Shown here: positions 8,072 to 17,037 of the stretch, in pieces
Position numbering within the stretch: position 1 is the stretch's first letter
How the letters are laid out: each line of letters opens with the position of its first letter
From: Candidatus Gastranaerophilales bacterium
Lineage (GTDB): Bacteria > Cyanobacteriota > Vampirovibrionia > Gastranaerophilales > Gastranaerophilaceae
Assembly: GCA_944325005.1 (NCBI GenBank)
Contig: CALUYO010000001.1
Coordinates: 186,001 to 250,000, forward strand
Direction: 5' to 3'
DNA length: 64,000 nt
The notes under the pieces: generated by a model
The model's database searches: none
What the model was told of the DNA's origin: nothing
What the model saw: only the letters and a program-made list of their open reading frames with translations
Program-made: the position numbers and the translations under genes

Positions 8072-9619
8072 ATGAAGTTTATGAGAAAGTTTTTTATAAC
8101 TCTGGCAGTAATTATGCTGACTGTCCAAACAGCATTCAGTACCGATGTTTGGGTAAACGATTTAAGAAGAATGTTTTTAAAAAATTCTGCCATTATTTAT
8201 GAAATAAATTTAAGAACATTTGGTGCCCAGGATATTAATAAAAACGGAATAATCGAATTTGATGAAGCCGAAGAAAGCGGGACTTTTTTAAATGCAATTC
8301 CAAAACTTGATGAACTTAGGCAAAAAGGTATTAATACTATTCATGTAATGCCTGTTACGCCTGTCGGCAAGACAAAAGCTCTCGGAACTGCCGGATCTTT
8401 ATATGCAGCTTCTGCATTTGACAGTCTTAATCCCCAGTTGGAAAGCAAACAAAGTGCACTTTCAATAAAAGAGCAGGCAAGAAAATTTATTACCGAAGCT
8501 CATAAACGTGATTTGCGTGTAATAATTGATTTGCCTTCATGCGGTTCGTATGATTTGTATATGCAGCATCCTGAACTTTTTGTTAAAGATAAATCCGGTC
8601 AGCCTGTAGTACCCGCAGATTGGACTGACGTCAGGTTATTGGATGCAGGAAGCGAAACTGCAGTAAATAAAGATGTTTACAATCTTTATAAAAAGTTTGT
8701 AGATATGGTTATGGATCTTGGAGCTGACGGGATAAGAGCCGATGTTGCTACTAATAAGCCGGCAAAATTCTGGAAAGATTTAATAACATATTCGAGAACT
8801 AAAGATCCTCAATTTTTATGGTTAGCTGAAGCTTCCGAAAGTTGGAAGGAGCCTGTTTCCCAATATGCTGTATTTACACCTTACGATAAATTGCTGGCAG
8901 CCGGTTTTGATGGGTATTACGGAAGCTATTTTAATCTTAAAAATTATAAATCAGGTTCGGAGTTGATAAATCAAATTCTTGCAACCAGAGCAAATCTTGC
9001 GAAATTTACAGAACCTAAAGCTGTTATAGGTAGTTTTACAACTCATGACGAAATGAGCCCGATATTGATTAACGGTAACAAGTTCAGTGAAATGATTATC
9101 TGGCTAAATGCAACACTGCCTCTGAACTCATATTTTGTAGACGGATTTGATACCGGAGATAATTATATTTATATGTGGGCTAATAAGGAAGCATTTAAAA
9201 CTTTTACGGATGATGATTATTACTTTGTTCACAGAGGTAAACTGGATATATTTAATTTTTCAAGGCAGCCTGGCGGAAAGCAGGATAAACTCCTTGAAAC
9301 ATTTATTTTTGCCAACGGTTTGAAAAGACAATTCTCTTCTATTATAAATAACGGGAAATTTGTGCCTTTAAAAACTTCCAAGCCTTCAGTATTTGCATAT
9401 GCTGTATCTCATAACGGCAAAAGTATTGTTGTTATCGGAAATCTTAATTTCAGAAATATTATAGATGTAAATGTATCTGTCCCGCATCTTACAAGCAGTA
9501 ATATAGCATTACCGATAAAAATAGACAGTATACCGCTTCTTGAAAAAGGAAGCATTAGTGTATCATTAGCTCCTGGAGAGACGCAGGTGCTTCTTATTAA
9601 TGATTTGGATATCAAGTAA
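8072..9619 (+). CDS. Secreted GH13-like alpha-amylase family protein with EF-hand loop
   Basis: A 515-residue protein with a signal peptide (1-23, cut after AFS) and a TIM-barrel alpha-amylase fold. Candidate catalytic residues: nucleophile D224 in DGIRADVA, acid/base E253 in WLAEASE, and H325-D326 in FTTHDE. Conserved region I is atypical: D153 is present (IIDLPSC) but the usual Asn-His pair is missing, so substrate or activity may differ. Residues 54-65 (DINKNGIIEFDE) are a perfect 12-residue EF-hand calcium loop inserted after the first strand. A C-terminal beta domain (about 430-515) ends the protein. An AAGGGGG ribosome binding site lies at 8058-8064. A periplasmic or surface glucan-acting role is inferred. 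Confidence 0.85.
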   Translation: MKFMRKFFITLAVIMLTVQTAFSTDVWVNDLRRMFLKNSAIIYEINLRTFGAQDINKNGIIEFDEAEESGTFLNAIPKLDELRQKGINTIHVMPVTPVGKTKALGTAGSLYAASAFDSLNPQLESKQSALSIKEQARKFITEAHKRDLRVIIDLPSCGSYDLYMQHPELFVKDKSGQPVVPADWTDVRLLDAGSETAVNKDVYNLYKKFVDMVMDLGADGIRADVATNKPAKFWKDLITYSRTKDPQFLWLAEASESWKEPVSQYAVFTPYDKLLAAGFDGYYGSYFNLKNYKSGSELINQILATRANLAKFTEPKAVIGSFTTHDEMSPILINGNKFSEMIIWLNATLPLNSYFVDGFDTGDNYIYMWANKEAFKTFTDDDYYFVHRGKLDIFNFSRQPGGKQDKLLETFIFANGLKRQFSSIINNGKFVPLKTSKPSVFAYAVSHNGKSIVVIGNLNFRNIIDVNVSVPHLTSSNIALPIKIDSIPLLEKGSISVSLAPGETQVLLINDLDIK

Positions 9620-9623
9620 TAAT

Positions 9624-9656
9624 AAAAAAGCGGTTTTATAAAAATCGCTTTTTTAT
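9624..9656. terminator. Bidirectional terminator between convergent genes
   Basis: An A-rich flank and GCGGTTTTA / TAAAAATCGC hairpin followed by TTTTTT serve the GH13-like gene (+) and, by symmetry, the large minus-strand gene ending at 9657. Confidence 0.8.
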
Positions 9657-12600
9657 TTATATGTTGTATCCTTTATTTGCAAGAGCTGCTATACGTTTCT
9701 GGTTTTTTTTCATAATTTCTTTTGTACGTTTGGTAAGTCTTCCTGCTGGCGCTTTTTTCTTCTGTTGCTGTTCCTGTTCTCCGGAATTAGAAAAGAATGA
9801 ACCTGCTGTACTAGCAACTCCAGAGACTGCATTTATAACATTAGACCATGTTTCTTTTTTGTTATTTTTACTTATCTGACTTTCGATTTGCTGTTGTTGC
9901 TGCTGTTTAATTTGTCCGCTTAATTCGTTCATTTTTACCTGAGCATCTGCACTTAATTTGTCAACACCCATACCTTTTATAGCGTCCTGAAGTGAATTTG
10001 ATGATGGCTGTAGTTTCTGATTTAAGGCTTCATTGCCGGTATTGCTTATTGTTGCTGTGTGTATGCCATTGCTCTCATCAGCGGCCTGTCCGACGGCTTC
10101 ACCTTGTATAGTTTCATTTTCACCGCTGATTGTAGTTGTGGTATATTTTTCGTCTTTCATTGATTGTTCTGTGGTTTGTTCAGAAACTTGTTTTAGTTCT
10201 TTATCTGACATGTCTGTAAGAGACTTACTTTCCGAACCATTTTCATTGACCTGTTCATTTTTGTTTTTAACGGATTCTGTTTTTTCCTGATTTTCTTTGT
10301 TTTTTTCAGATGCATTTCCGAATTTTTTGTCTGCTATCATTCCTAATGCTGCTATAGTACTTGCAGCACCGCCTATCATACCAAGAATATTGGCGGCATT
10401 ACCTTCTGCACCAAATTCTGTCATAAGCTGGCTTGCAGAAGATAGTGCACTGCCTGTAATACCTGCAATTTGCATTGTTTTTCCAAATGTAGAAGCTCCT
10501 GATTTAGCTAAATTGCTGAGAGTTGCTGCGGAACTTGTTATGGAAGATGCAACTCCTGCTACAGTTGCAATTTTACTGAATACTCCGCTGGCTTCTTTGC
10601 CTTGAACTGCTCTTACGTTATTAACCAATTCTGCAGATGATGCTACAATGTTTAGTCCGGAGCTTACTGTTCCTAATACTCCGCCTGCGGCTGCTCCCAC
10701 GCCTGTTGCAGATGTGGCAAGGCTAATTGCACATTGTCCGAGTGACATTAAGCCTGCAGTCAGGTTTCCGTTTGCAATATTAATTGTAGCTTTTGTCACA
10801 CCGCAAGACAGAACTCCGTATGTTCCGATATTTACCATTACCTGCCCTGCTGCAGCAGTAAACGGGTTCAATGATAAAATTAAGCCTGTGGATAATGTGA
10901 TTTGGAATACATTTTCTGCGATTCCGACAGCTCCGAGCTGTTTTTGAAGCTTCTTTTGTTTATCAAGCTCTTTCTTTTCGGCTTCTTTGTTCTTCTCTTC
11001 AATCAGATCTGTTTTTTTATTGAATTTTTTTTGACGGGTTTTTGTAGTTTTTTGTATCCTTACAAATTTTGTTCTGTTTCTTTCAATTTTTTTCCCGTAA
11101 GTTTGGAATGATACACCGAGTTCATTTATTCTGGCATCATTATTTGCGATTTTGTCCTCATTTGAATCTTGTTGACCGCCTGTGGCTGTCATTTGACTTG
11201 AACCTAAAATCCCCTGCTGTATTCCGTTATTTTCATCAGAAGACTGTGGTGCTGCTGTTCTTGTGAGTGACTGGGTATTTTGTTTATTTTCGTCCTCTGC
11301 AATAAGTTGTTCATTTTCAGCAACTAAAGCTTCAAATTCTGTTAAAATTTCTTCTTGTTTTTTAGCGGCATCGGTTGATTCTTTAGTCATTTTGACCAGT
11401 TCTTTTTGGTCTTTTTTCATCAATTTATCAAGCTGTTTAGTTTCTTTTTCGAGTTCTTTTGTTGTTTTGTCTGTCTCTTTTTTTAATTGTTCTGACTCTT
11501 TGCTGTCATCTTTTGCACTTGTATTAGTATCATCAACACTTTCTTGTGCATCATCCGTTGTCATTTCATCATCTTTTTTTTCTGATGAAGTACTTGTATT
11601 TGTTGTTGAGGGGATAGAATTTAAGGTCTTTTTGGTATCTTGTTCCTCATCTGTTTCTTTAGTGTTTGGTTTTTGAGATATAGTTTCTCTATAATTGTCT
11701 TTTATATTTTTAACTTCCGGTTTTGCGACAATATTTTCAGTCTTTTGTGCAGTTGTTTCAGCAGAAGTCTCTTCTGTATTTTCAGCGTTCCTGGTTGTAA
11801 TGTTTTCTGTTTCTGAAGTTTCTATAGAGGTATTCTTTGTTTCCTGAGCAGTAGTTTGTTCCGCAGAGATAGGTTCATCTGCTTCTGAGACAGGTGTTTC
11901 TGAGGTCGTTTGTTCTGCGGCTGTAGCAGTACTTTCTGTTGAGGATTGTTCTGATGGTTCTGAGGAGCTGCTTTCATTTGTATTTGTATCTTGTGAATTT
12001 TCTCCTGTAAATTCCTTAGTGACTTCTACAATTTTTTCATTAACAGTATTTAATCCGCTTAGGGCCGAATTTATGCTTGAACCTGCAGCATCTGTTGATT
12101 CTTCGGCCTGTTCAATTAAGGATTCATCATCTGATACTTTGCACGCTTTTGCGCCTATGCCAATACTTGTTGTACCTTTGACAATTGTTAATGTGCCTAA
12201 TGCTATTAATGCAATACCTTGCTGCCATGTGAATATTGATGCTAAAAGGGCCTGACCTATCTGGATTTGTTTTCCGCCCAGCAATACTTCACCTGTACCT
12301 ATTGACATTAGTCTTGTCCCTGCGCTGTTAATGAAATCCATTCGTTCATTATGTTCCGGCAGGTCCTTTTCCTGATATGTACTATTAATTTTTAAAGCAT
12401 TATTTTCAACTGGAAGAGCTTTATCTATTGCACTTTTTTCACGTGAAGTGTTTTGTTGAACTTCTTCACGTCCTCTTATAGAGTCAGATTTAATATCTTT
12501 AATATCTTCGTTATTATTTACAATAATTTCTTTTTGTTTTTTTATTTTTTCTTTAGTTTCTTCATCATAATCAGGTTCATTTTCATTATTAGATTTTCTG

Positions 12601-14126
12601 TTGTTATTTTTTATAATTTCTTTATCAATTTCTTCTGAAGATTTGCCTGTTAATTTTTTCAATTCATTTTCAGCTTCTTCATTTTCTTTTTGTTTTTGTT
12701 CAATTTCCTGCTGGCGTTTTTCTTCTTCTTCCCAAAATTTATCAACAATTTTTGTGACATTTTTATCTGCAATTGAAGCCATTTTGGTATCTTTTACACC
12801 GGTTTTAATTTGACCAAGAGCGATTTCAATTTGTTTTTGTAAATCAGCATTAATTAACTGACCTTCATCTATGAGGCGCATTACATAAGAGTCAGTAATG
12901 AATGTTTTAAGTTTTTCTTCAGAGTTTTCTTCCGTTTTTTCTCCGGAATTTTCATCTTTTGCCTCTCCGGTTGAAATAGAGCTGTCTGCTTCAGTTTCAG
13001 TTCCTTCATCCTGATTATTTTCTGGTTCGCCTTCGATTTTGCTTATTCTGTCTTCTATATCAAGAGATGAGGCGATATTATTAATTGATGTTGTTGTCTG
13101 CTCTGCATATTCTTTAGTGTCATTACCTGTTTTATTAGCCTCATTAGCCAGTGTTTTGCCTTGTGCCATTGCAATAATTGATTTCAACAGACCTATTTGT
13201 TGGGTGGTTGACTGCTTTGTTGTTTTATAATTGCTCTGGGAGGTATAATCAGCAAGAGTATCACCGATTTCTATAGTTTCCTCAGCAAGTTCTTTCCCGA
13301 TAACGGCTAAAATATTAATCTGATTTAATGAGTCTGCTATTTCTGTTTTATCAATCTCAAAACCATCGTCATTATTTTTTTTACTGCCTAAAATTTCTGA
13401 CAATTCACTATAACGGTTATTTTCGGATTCCGTTAAAGCTTCCCCGCTATTCATCTTATCCTGTAATTTGGTCCATTCTCTTACATTATCCGCATATTCG
13501 TCTAATGTATTTCTCTGTTGTTTTAATTTTTCAGTAAGAGTTCTTTCCTGCTTTTCCTGTTCGGGAATAATTTTTTCTATTTCAGCATCAATTTTATCAT
13601 TTGTTTCATTACATTTTTCAATTTTTTCTTCTGCTTTCGGGATTAATTCAAGGAACGGTTCTTTTTCAGTTGTCTCTTCTGTATTATTCTCTTCATTTTC
13701 TCCTGTTGTTTCATAGTTTGTGGCTGTCTGCTGTTGAATTGCCTGAGCAATATCAACTATTTCCTGAGGAATATTGACTCCGTTATCTACCATTTGTAAA
13801 ATTTCTTCAGCAGAATATTGAGACCATACAGGATCAAGAACAAGCCCGTTTTTCTTTGCATAAGCTTCTATATTGTATTTTGTCATTATATTAGCTTTGT
13901 TTATGTTATTTTTTTCAGAGGCGTTCTCGCCGAATGAATAACCGTTTGCGTCAATTATTTCATAACCGGTTTCATCTTTATAATATTGTTCAAATTCGGA
14001 TCTTTCATCACTGCTCATCTGGTAAAACAGATTAAGAGCCTCGGTGTAGCTGATTTCTTCACCATTGACTTCAAAGTAGTAGTCTTGATATATTTCATAT
14101 TTGTTTGGTACACCGTTTACTTGCAT
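9657..14126 (-). CDS. Giant coiled-coil protein with two hydrophobic regions
   Basis: 1489 residues, no recognised family and no signal peptide (MQVNGVPNKYEIYQDYYFEV). Layout: an N-terminal globular part (1-120), Glu/Lys coiled coils (165-300, 480-600), a first hydrophobic Gly-rich region (about 600-660), a Glu/Ser/Thr-rich low-complexity stretch (about 705-860), coiled coil (870-1060), a second long hydrophobic, Ala/Gly/Ser-rich region (about 1062-1267) with Gly-zipper-like runs, then a polar tail with poly-Gln patches. The start has AAAGGAAAAAGGA ahead of it. Hydrophobic regions flanked by coiled coils in an apparently unsecreted protein recall pore-forming translocators or toxins. This is only an analogy and no secretion apparatus is in the window. 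Confidence 0.8.
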   Translation of the reverse strand: MQVNGVPNKYEIYQDYYFEVNGEEISYTEALNLFYQMSSDERSEFEQYYKDETGYEIIDANGYSFGENASEKNNINKANIMTKYNIEAYAKKNGLVLDPVWSQYSAEEILQMVDNGVNIPQEIVDIAQAIQQQTATNYETTGENEENNTEETTEKEPFLELIPKAEEKIEKCNETNDKIDAEIEKIIPEQEKQERTLTEKLKQQRNTLDEYADNVREWTKLQDKMNSGEALTESENNRYSELSEILGSKKNNDDGFEIDKTEIADSLNQINILAVIGKELAEETIEIGDTLADYTSQSNYKTTKQSTTQQIGLLKSIIAMAQGKTLANEANKTGNDTKEYAEQTTTSINNIASSLDIEDRISKIEGEPENNQDEGTETEADSSISTGEAKDENSGEKTEENSEEKLKTFITDSYVMRLIDEGQLINADLQKQIEIALGQIKTGVKDTKMASIADKNVTKIVDKFWEEEEKRQQEIEQKQKENEEAENELKKLTGKSSEEIDKEIIKNNNRKSNNENEPDYDEETKEKIKKQKEIIVNNNEDIKDIKSDSIRGREEVQQNTSREKSAIDKALPVENNALKINSTYQEKDLPEHNERMDFINSAGTRLMSIGTGEVLLGGKQIQIGQALLASIFTWQQGIALIALGTLTIVKGTTSIGIGAKACKVSDDESLIEQAEESTDAAGSSINSALSGLNTVNEKIVEVTKEFTGENSQDTNTNESSSSEPSEQSSTESTATAAEQTTSETPVSEADEPISAEQTTAQETKNTSIETSETENITTRNAENTEETSAETTAQKTENIVAKPEVKNIKDNYRETISQKPNTKETDEEQDTKKTLNSIPSTTNTSTSSEKKDDEMTTDDAQESVDDTNTSAKDDSKESEQLKKETDKTTKELEKETKQLDKLMKKDQKELVKMTKESTDAAKKQEEILTEFEALVAENEQLIAEDENKQNTQSLTRTAAPQSSDENNGIQQGILGSSQMTATGGQQDSNEDKIANNDARINELGVSFQTYGKKIERNRTKFVRIQKTTKTRQKKFNKKTDLIEEKNKEAEKKELDKQKKLQKQLGAVGIAENVFQITLSTGLILSLNPFTAAAGQVMVNIGTYGVLSCGVTKATINIANGNLTAGLMSLGQCAISLATSATGVGAAAGGVLGTVSSGLNIVASSAELVNNVRAVQGKEASGVFSKIATVAGVASSITSSAATLSNLAKSGASTFGKTMQIAGITGSALSSASQLMTEFGAEGNAANILGMIGGAASTIAALGMIADKKFGNASEKNKENQEKTESVKNKNEQVNENGSESKSLTDMSDKELKQVSEQTTEQSMKDEKYTTTTISGENETIQGEAVGQAADESNGIHTATISNTGNEALNQKLQPSSNSLQDAIKGMGVDKLSADAQVKMNELSGQIKQQQQQQIESQISKNNKKETWSNVINAVSGVASTAGSFFSNSGEQEQQQKKKAPAGRLTKRTKEIMKKNQKRIAALANKGYNI

Positions 14127-14204
14127 AGTAATCCTTTTTCCTTTATCTGATTATCGGCATTTAATGCTTAAAACTTTAACAAATAACGGGTTCAAATCCT
14201 TTTA

Positions 14205-14245
14205 TACAAACAAAAACTCCGTATAACAAGAGTTTTACGGAGTTT
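14205..14245 (-). terminator. Terminator of trxA
   Basis: A perfect 9-base stem, AAACTCCGT / ACGGAGTTT (14214-14222, 14237-14245), with a 14-base loop and a T-rich tail on the minus strand, directly after the thioredoxin gene. Confidence 0.85.
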
Positions 14246-14270
14246 ACAATGTGTAACAAATTTTTATAAA

Positions 14271-14594
14271 TTATAAATGTTTTTCAATATTAGAAATAAT
14301 GGTTGATTTAGGCATCAAACCTACAAGTCTTTCAAGAGCTTTACCATTTTTGAAAACAAGAAGGCTCGGCAGGCCGCTTATAGAATAATCCTGCGCTGTT
14401 TTAAGATTTTCGTCAGTATTTACTTTTACAAATTTTACTTTACCGGAAAATTCCTGCGCAACTTCATCTAAAATCGGGCCTAATTTTCTGCAGGGGCCGC
14501 ACCAGGGCGCCCAGAAGTCAACTACAACCGGCTGTTCTGAATTTATAACCTCCTGTTCAAAACTCGCATCATTAATATCAACTGCGTTTGACAT
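14271..14594 (-). CDS. trxA: Thioredoxin
   Basis: A cytosolic dithiol-disulfide oxidoreductase, 107 aa, full length. The active site WCGPC (31-35) lies in FWAPWCGPCRKLGP. The cis-Pro loop SGLPSLLVF and the C-terminal helix are present. Monocistronic, with an AAGGAGATATGTA ribosome binding site and its own terminator. Secure. Confidence 0.97.
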   Translation of the reverse strand: MSNAVDINDASFEQEVINSEQPVVVDFWAPWCGPCRKLGPILDEVAQEFSGKVKFVKVNTDENLKTAQDYSISGLPSLLVFKNGKALERLVGLMPKSTIISNIEKHL

Positions 14595-14690
14595 TACATA
14601 TCTCCTTACTTTTTATTTAATAACGGATTTATTCTAACACAGAAATTTTTTTTGTGCTATTATCTTAATAGAACTCTACAGGATAAGATT

Positions 14691-15608
14691 ATGGCAAGGA
14701 AAAAGATAATAGAAATTGTTCTGGACACAGAAACTACGGGATTGGATTACACTAAAGAGAAAATTGTTGAGTTTGCCGCTGTCAGGCTTGAAAACGGTAA
14801 GATAAAAGATGAGTTTCAAACTCTTATTAATCCCGAGCAGCATATAAGAAAATCCAGTATGGCAATCCATGGTATTACAGAGGAAATGGTCGCGGATGCT
14901 CCGACTGAAATTGAGGCCATGCCCAAAATTCTTGAGTTTATAGAAGATTATCCGATAGTTGCACATAACTGTATTTTTGATTATTCTTTCTTAAATGAAG
15001 CAAGTATCAGAACTACCGGCCAGGAATTAAAAAATCCGAGAATTGATTCTCAGCAGATGTTTAAGGAAGTTTATCCTGACTTACCGTCTCACGGTCTTGA
15101 GGCTTTGACAAATAAGTTTAAAGTTGAACTCAACAATCATCACAGGGCGATGGCTGATACGATGGGACTTGCACTGGCTTATCCGAAACTTAAAAAATTG
15201 TATCTGCAAAAATATGATTGGGAAGTTAAGCAGCTTGATAATGTAGAATATTTGTTTGAAAGATTTTTGAGAATTCAGCAGACTGTAACAACTTTACAAT
15301 CAGAATTGCAGGATTTAAAATCGGTATTTAAATTATATTTTGAACAGGGTGGAGAACCGATTATTTCACAGACTGGCGAAACACTTGTATATAACTCAAA
15401 ACAGTCATTTGGATATGATCTTCATCAGATTAAAGATGTGTTGGAAGAAGTCGGTGCATTTGATAAAGCCGTTAAATTAAATACCGGATTTATTGACAGA
15501 CTTGTAGGCGGATGCCGGCTGGATGAAGAAAAAAGAGAAATTATAAAAGATGCGCGTCATGAAATTACTGAGACGCGTAATATTCAAATTATTAAAGCAG
15601 GAAAGTAG
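14691..15608 (+). CDS. DEDDh 3'-5' exonuclease (DnaQ/PolIII epsilon-like)
   Basis: An exonuclease domain (about 1-175) with all four acidic residues and the His: D12 and E14 in LDTETTG, D97 in AHNCIFDYSFL, H151 and D156 in HRAMAD. The remaining 130 residues are helical, with no recognised domain; no GIY-YIG nuclease is fused. The ATG at 14691 is chosen because AGGATAAG precedes it; the frame extends upstream to 14652 only through a TTG with no ribosome binding site. It could be the proofreading subunit or a repair/RNase T-like exonuclease. The OPA transporter starts 3 bases later, suggesting cotranscription. Confidence 0.9.
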   Translation: MARKKIIEIVLDTETTGLDYTKEKIVEFAAVRLENGKIKDEFQTLINPEQHIRKSSMAIHGITEEMVADAPTEIEAMPKILEFIEDYPIVAHNCIFDYSFLNEASIRTTGQELKNPRIDSQQMFKEVYPDLPSHGLEALTNKFKVELNNHHRAMADTMGLALAYPKLKKLYLQKYDWEVKQLDNVEYLFERFLRIQQTVTTLQSELQDLKSVFKLYFEQGGEPIISQTGETLVYNSKQSFGYDLHQIKDVLEEVGAFDKAVKLNTGFIDRLVGGCRLDEEKREIIKDARHEITETRNIQIIKAGK

Positions 15609-15611
15609 ACT

Positions 15612-16997
15612 ATGTTGAAAAAAATAGCGGAATTTTTTAAAGAGCCTCCTGTAAAAGAGACTATTCAGGATAAAGAACAAGTTAAAAGTATGTATGCTCA
15701 TTGGAGATTACGAATTTTTTATGCTTGTTTTATAGGTTATACGGTATTTTATTTGTGTAAGAAAAATATTGCGGTTGCTCTGCCGGGGTTAAGTGCTGAA
15801 TACGGATATTCGAACACTGAACTCGGTCTTTTAGGCAGTTCTTTATATTTGACTTACGGTATAGGAAAGTTTGTAAACGGTGTTTTTGCAGACGGATCGG
15901 ATGTCCGAAAATTTTTACCTACAGCCTTAATTATGACGGCAATTGCTAATATCTGTTTTGGGTTGTCTGCTGTATTTATTACTCCTGGACAGGTCTCATT
16001 TTTCGGTCTGCCTACGAATACTATTTTGCTGTGGCTGTTTGTATTTTTCTGGGGGGCAAGCGGTTGGTTCCAGTCAGCAGGCTTTCCGGCTGTTGCTAAA
16101 AGTTTAACCTACTGGTATTCAAATTCAGAAAGGGGAACTAAATGGTCTTTATGGTCATGTTCGCATCAGACAGGAACATTTTTAAGTGTTATTATTTCCG
16201 GCTTTTTGGTTGCACACTGGGGGTGGAAAATGGCTTTCTTTGTCCCCGGGACTCTTGCTGTACTTGTTGCAATATGGCTTTATAACAGGTTAAGAGACAG
16301 ACCTCAGTCTCTGGGACTTCCTGATATTGAAACTTATAATAATGAGCCTGTTGCTAAGAAAGCTGATTGTAATGAGGATAACAGAACTTATGTTGAGATA
16401 TTTAAACAGAACATTCTATATAATAAAACAATCTGGATGCTTGCAATAGCTTATATATTTGTTTATATTATAAGATTCGGTGCTGAAGATTGGATGATAA
16501 AATATTTAAGCGAAGCAAAACATAATTCTCTTGAACTCGCTGCGATGAAGTTAAGTTCGCTTCCTCTTGTAGGTATTGTCGGAACTATCTGTGCGGGTTT
16601 AATTTCTGATAAGATTTTTAAAGGACAGAGAGCTCCTGTAAATCTTATATATTTAATTGGTGTTGTGATATGTCTTGTGTTGCTGAAGTTCAATTCAATC
16701 AGTACTTTGGATTTTGTTCTTATAGGGCTTCTCGGAGCTTTTACATACGGCCCTCAGATGATGATAGGCGGTTTGTGTGCTGTTGAATCAAGCTCTAAAA
16801 AAGTTGCATCGGCGTCAACCGGTTTTACAGGTACATTCGGATATATAGGAGCCGTATTGTCCTCTACAGGTACCGGTTTTATGGTTGACAAATTCGGATG
16901 GAACGGGGCAATTGTTTTCTGGGTGTTATCCGCTTTAATATGTATAGCAATTTGTACAGTTCTAATGATTGATGAAAGAAAAAAGAAACATGGCTAG
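15612..16997 (+). CDS. MFS transporter of the organophosphate:phosphate antiporter type
   Basis: 461 residues with about 12 transmembrane helices. The N-terminal FYLCKKNIAVALPGL, the GKFVNG loop and the FFWGASGWFQSAGFPAVAKSLTYW segment are typical of the GlpT/UhpT/UhpC (OPA) family, which exchange sugar- or glycerol-phosphates for phosphate across the inner membrane. Helix pairs are split by a cytoplasmic loop (about 225-265). A substrate cannot be assigned; hexose-phosphate or glycerol-3-phosphate are the likeliest. No UhpA/B regulators are adjacent, although a histidine kinase lies convergently downstream. Confidence 0.88.
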   Translation: MLKKIAEFFKEPPVKETIQDKEQVKSMYAHWRLRIFYACFIGYTVFYLCKKNIAVALPGLSAEYGYSNTELGLLGSSLYLTYGIGKFVNGVFADGSDVRKFLPTALIMTAIANICFGLSAVFITPGQVSFFGLPTNTILLWLFVFFWGASGWFQSAGFPAVAKSLTYWYSNSERGTKWSLWSCSHQTGTFLSVIISGFLVAHWGWKMAFFVPGTLAVLVAIWLYNRLRDRPQSLGLPDIETYNNEPVAKKADCNEDNRTYVEIFKQNILYNKTIWMLAIAYIFVYIIRFGAEDWMIKYLSEAKHNSLELAAMKLSSLPLVGIVGTICAGLISDKIFKGQRAPVNLIYLIGVVICLVLLKFNSISTLDFVLIGLLGAFTYGPQMMIGGLCAVESSSKKVASASTGFTGTFGYIGAVLSSTGTGFMVDKFGWNGAIVFWVLSALICIAICTVLMIDERKKKHG

Positions 16998-17003
16998 ATA
17001 AAT

Positions 17004-17037
17004 AAAAAATCCTCTTATTAACGGGAGGATTTTTTTT
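17004..17037. terminator. Bidirectional terminator
   Basis: An AAATCCTC / GAGGATTT stem with a loop around 17015-17024 and T/A runs on both sides. It serves the transporter (+) and overlaps the last codons of the convergent kinase. Confidence 0.8.

Noticed and set aside
10033-11676. Several 65-140-codon plus-strand frames inside the giant gene
   Set aside because: They are antisense shadows of a low-complexity coding sequence, with no ribosome binding sites or domains.
14181-14205. GGGTTCAAATCC looks like a tRNA T arm
   Set aside because: No acceptor, D or anticodon stem can be built around it and the flanking stem does not pair.
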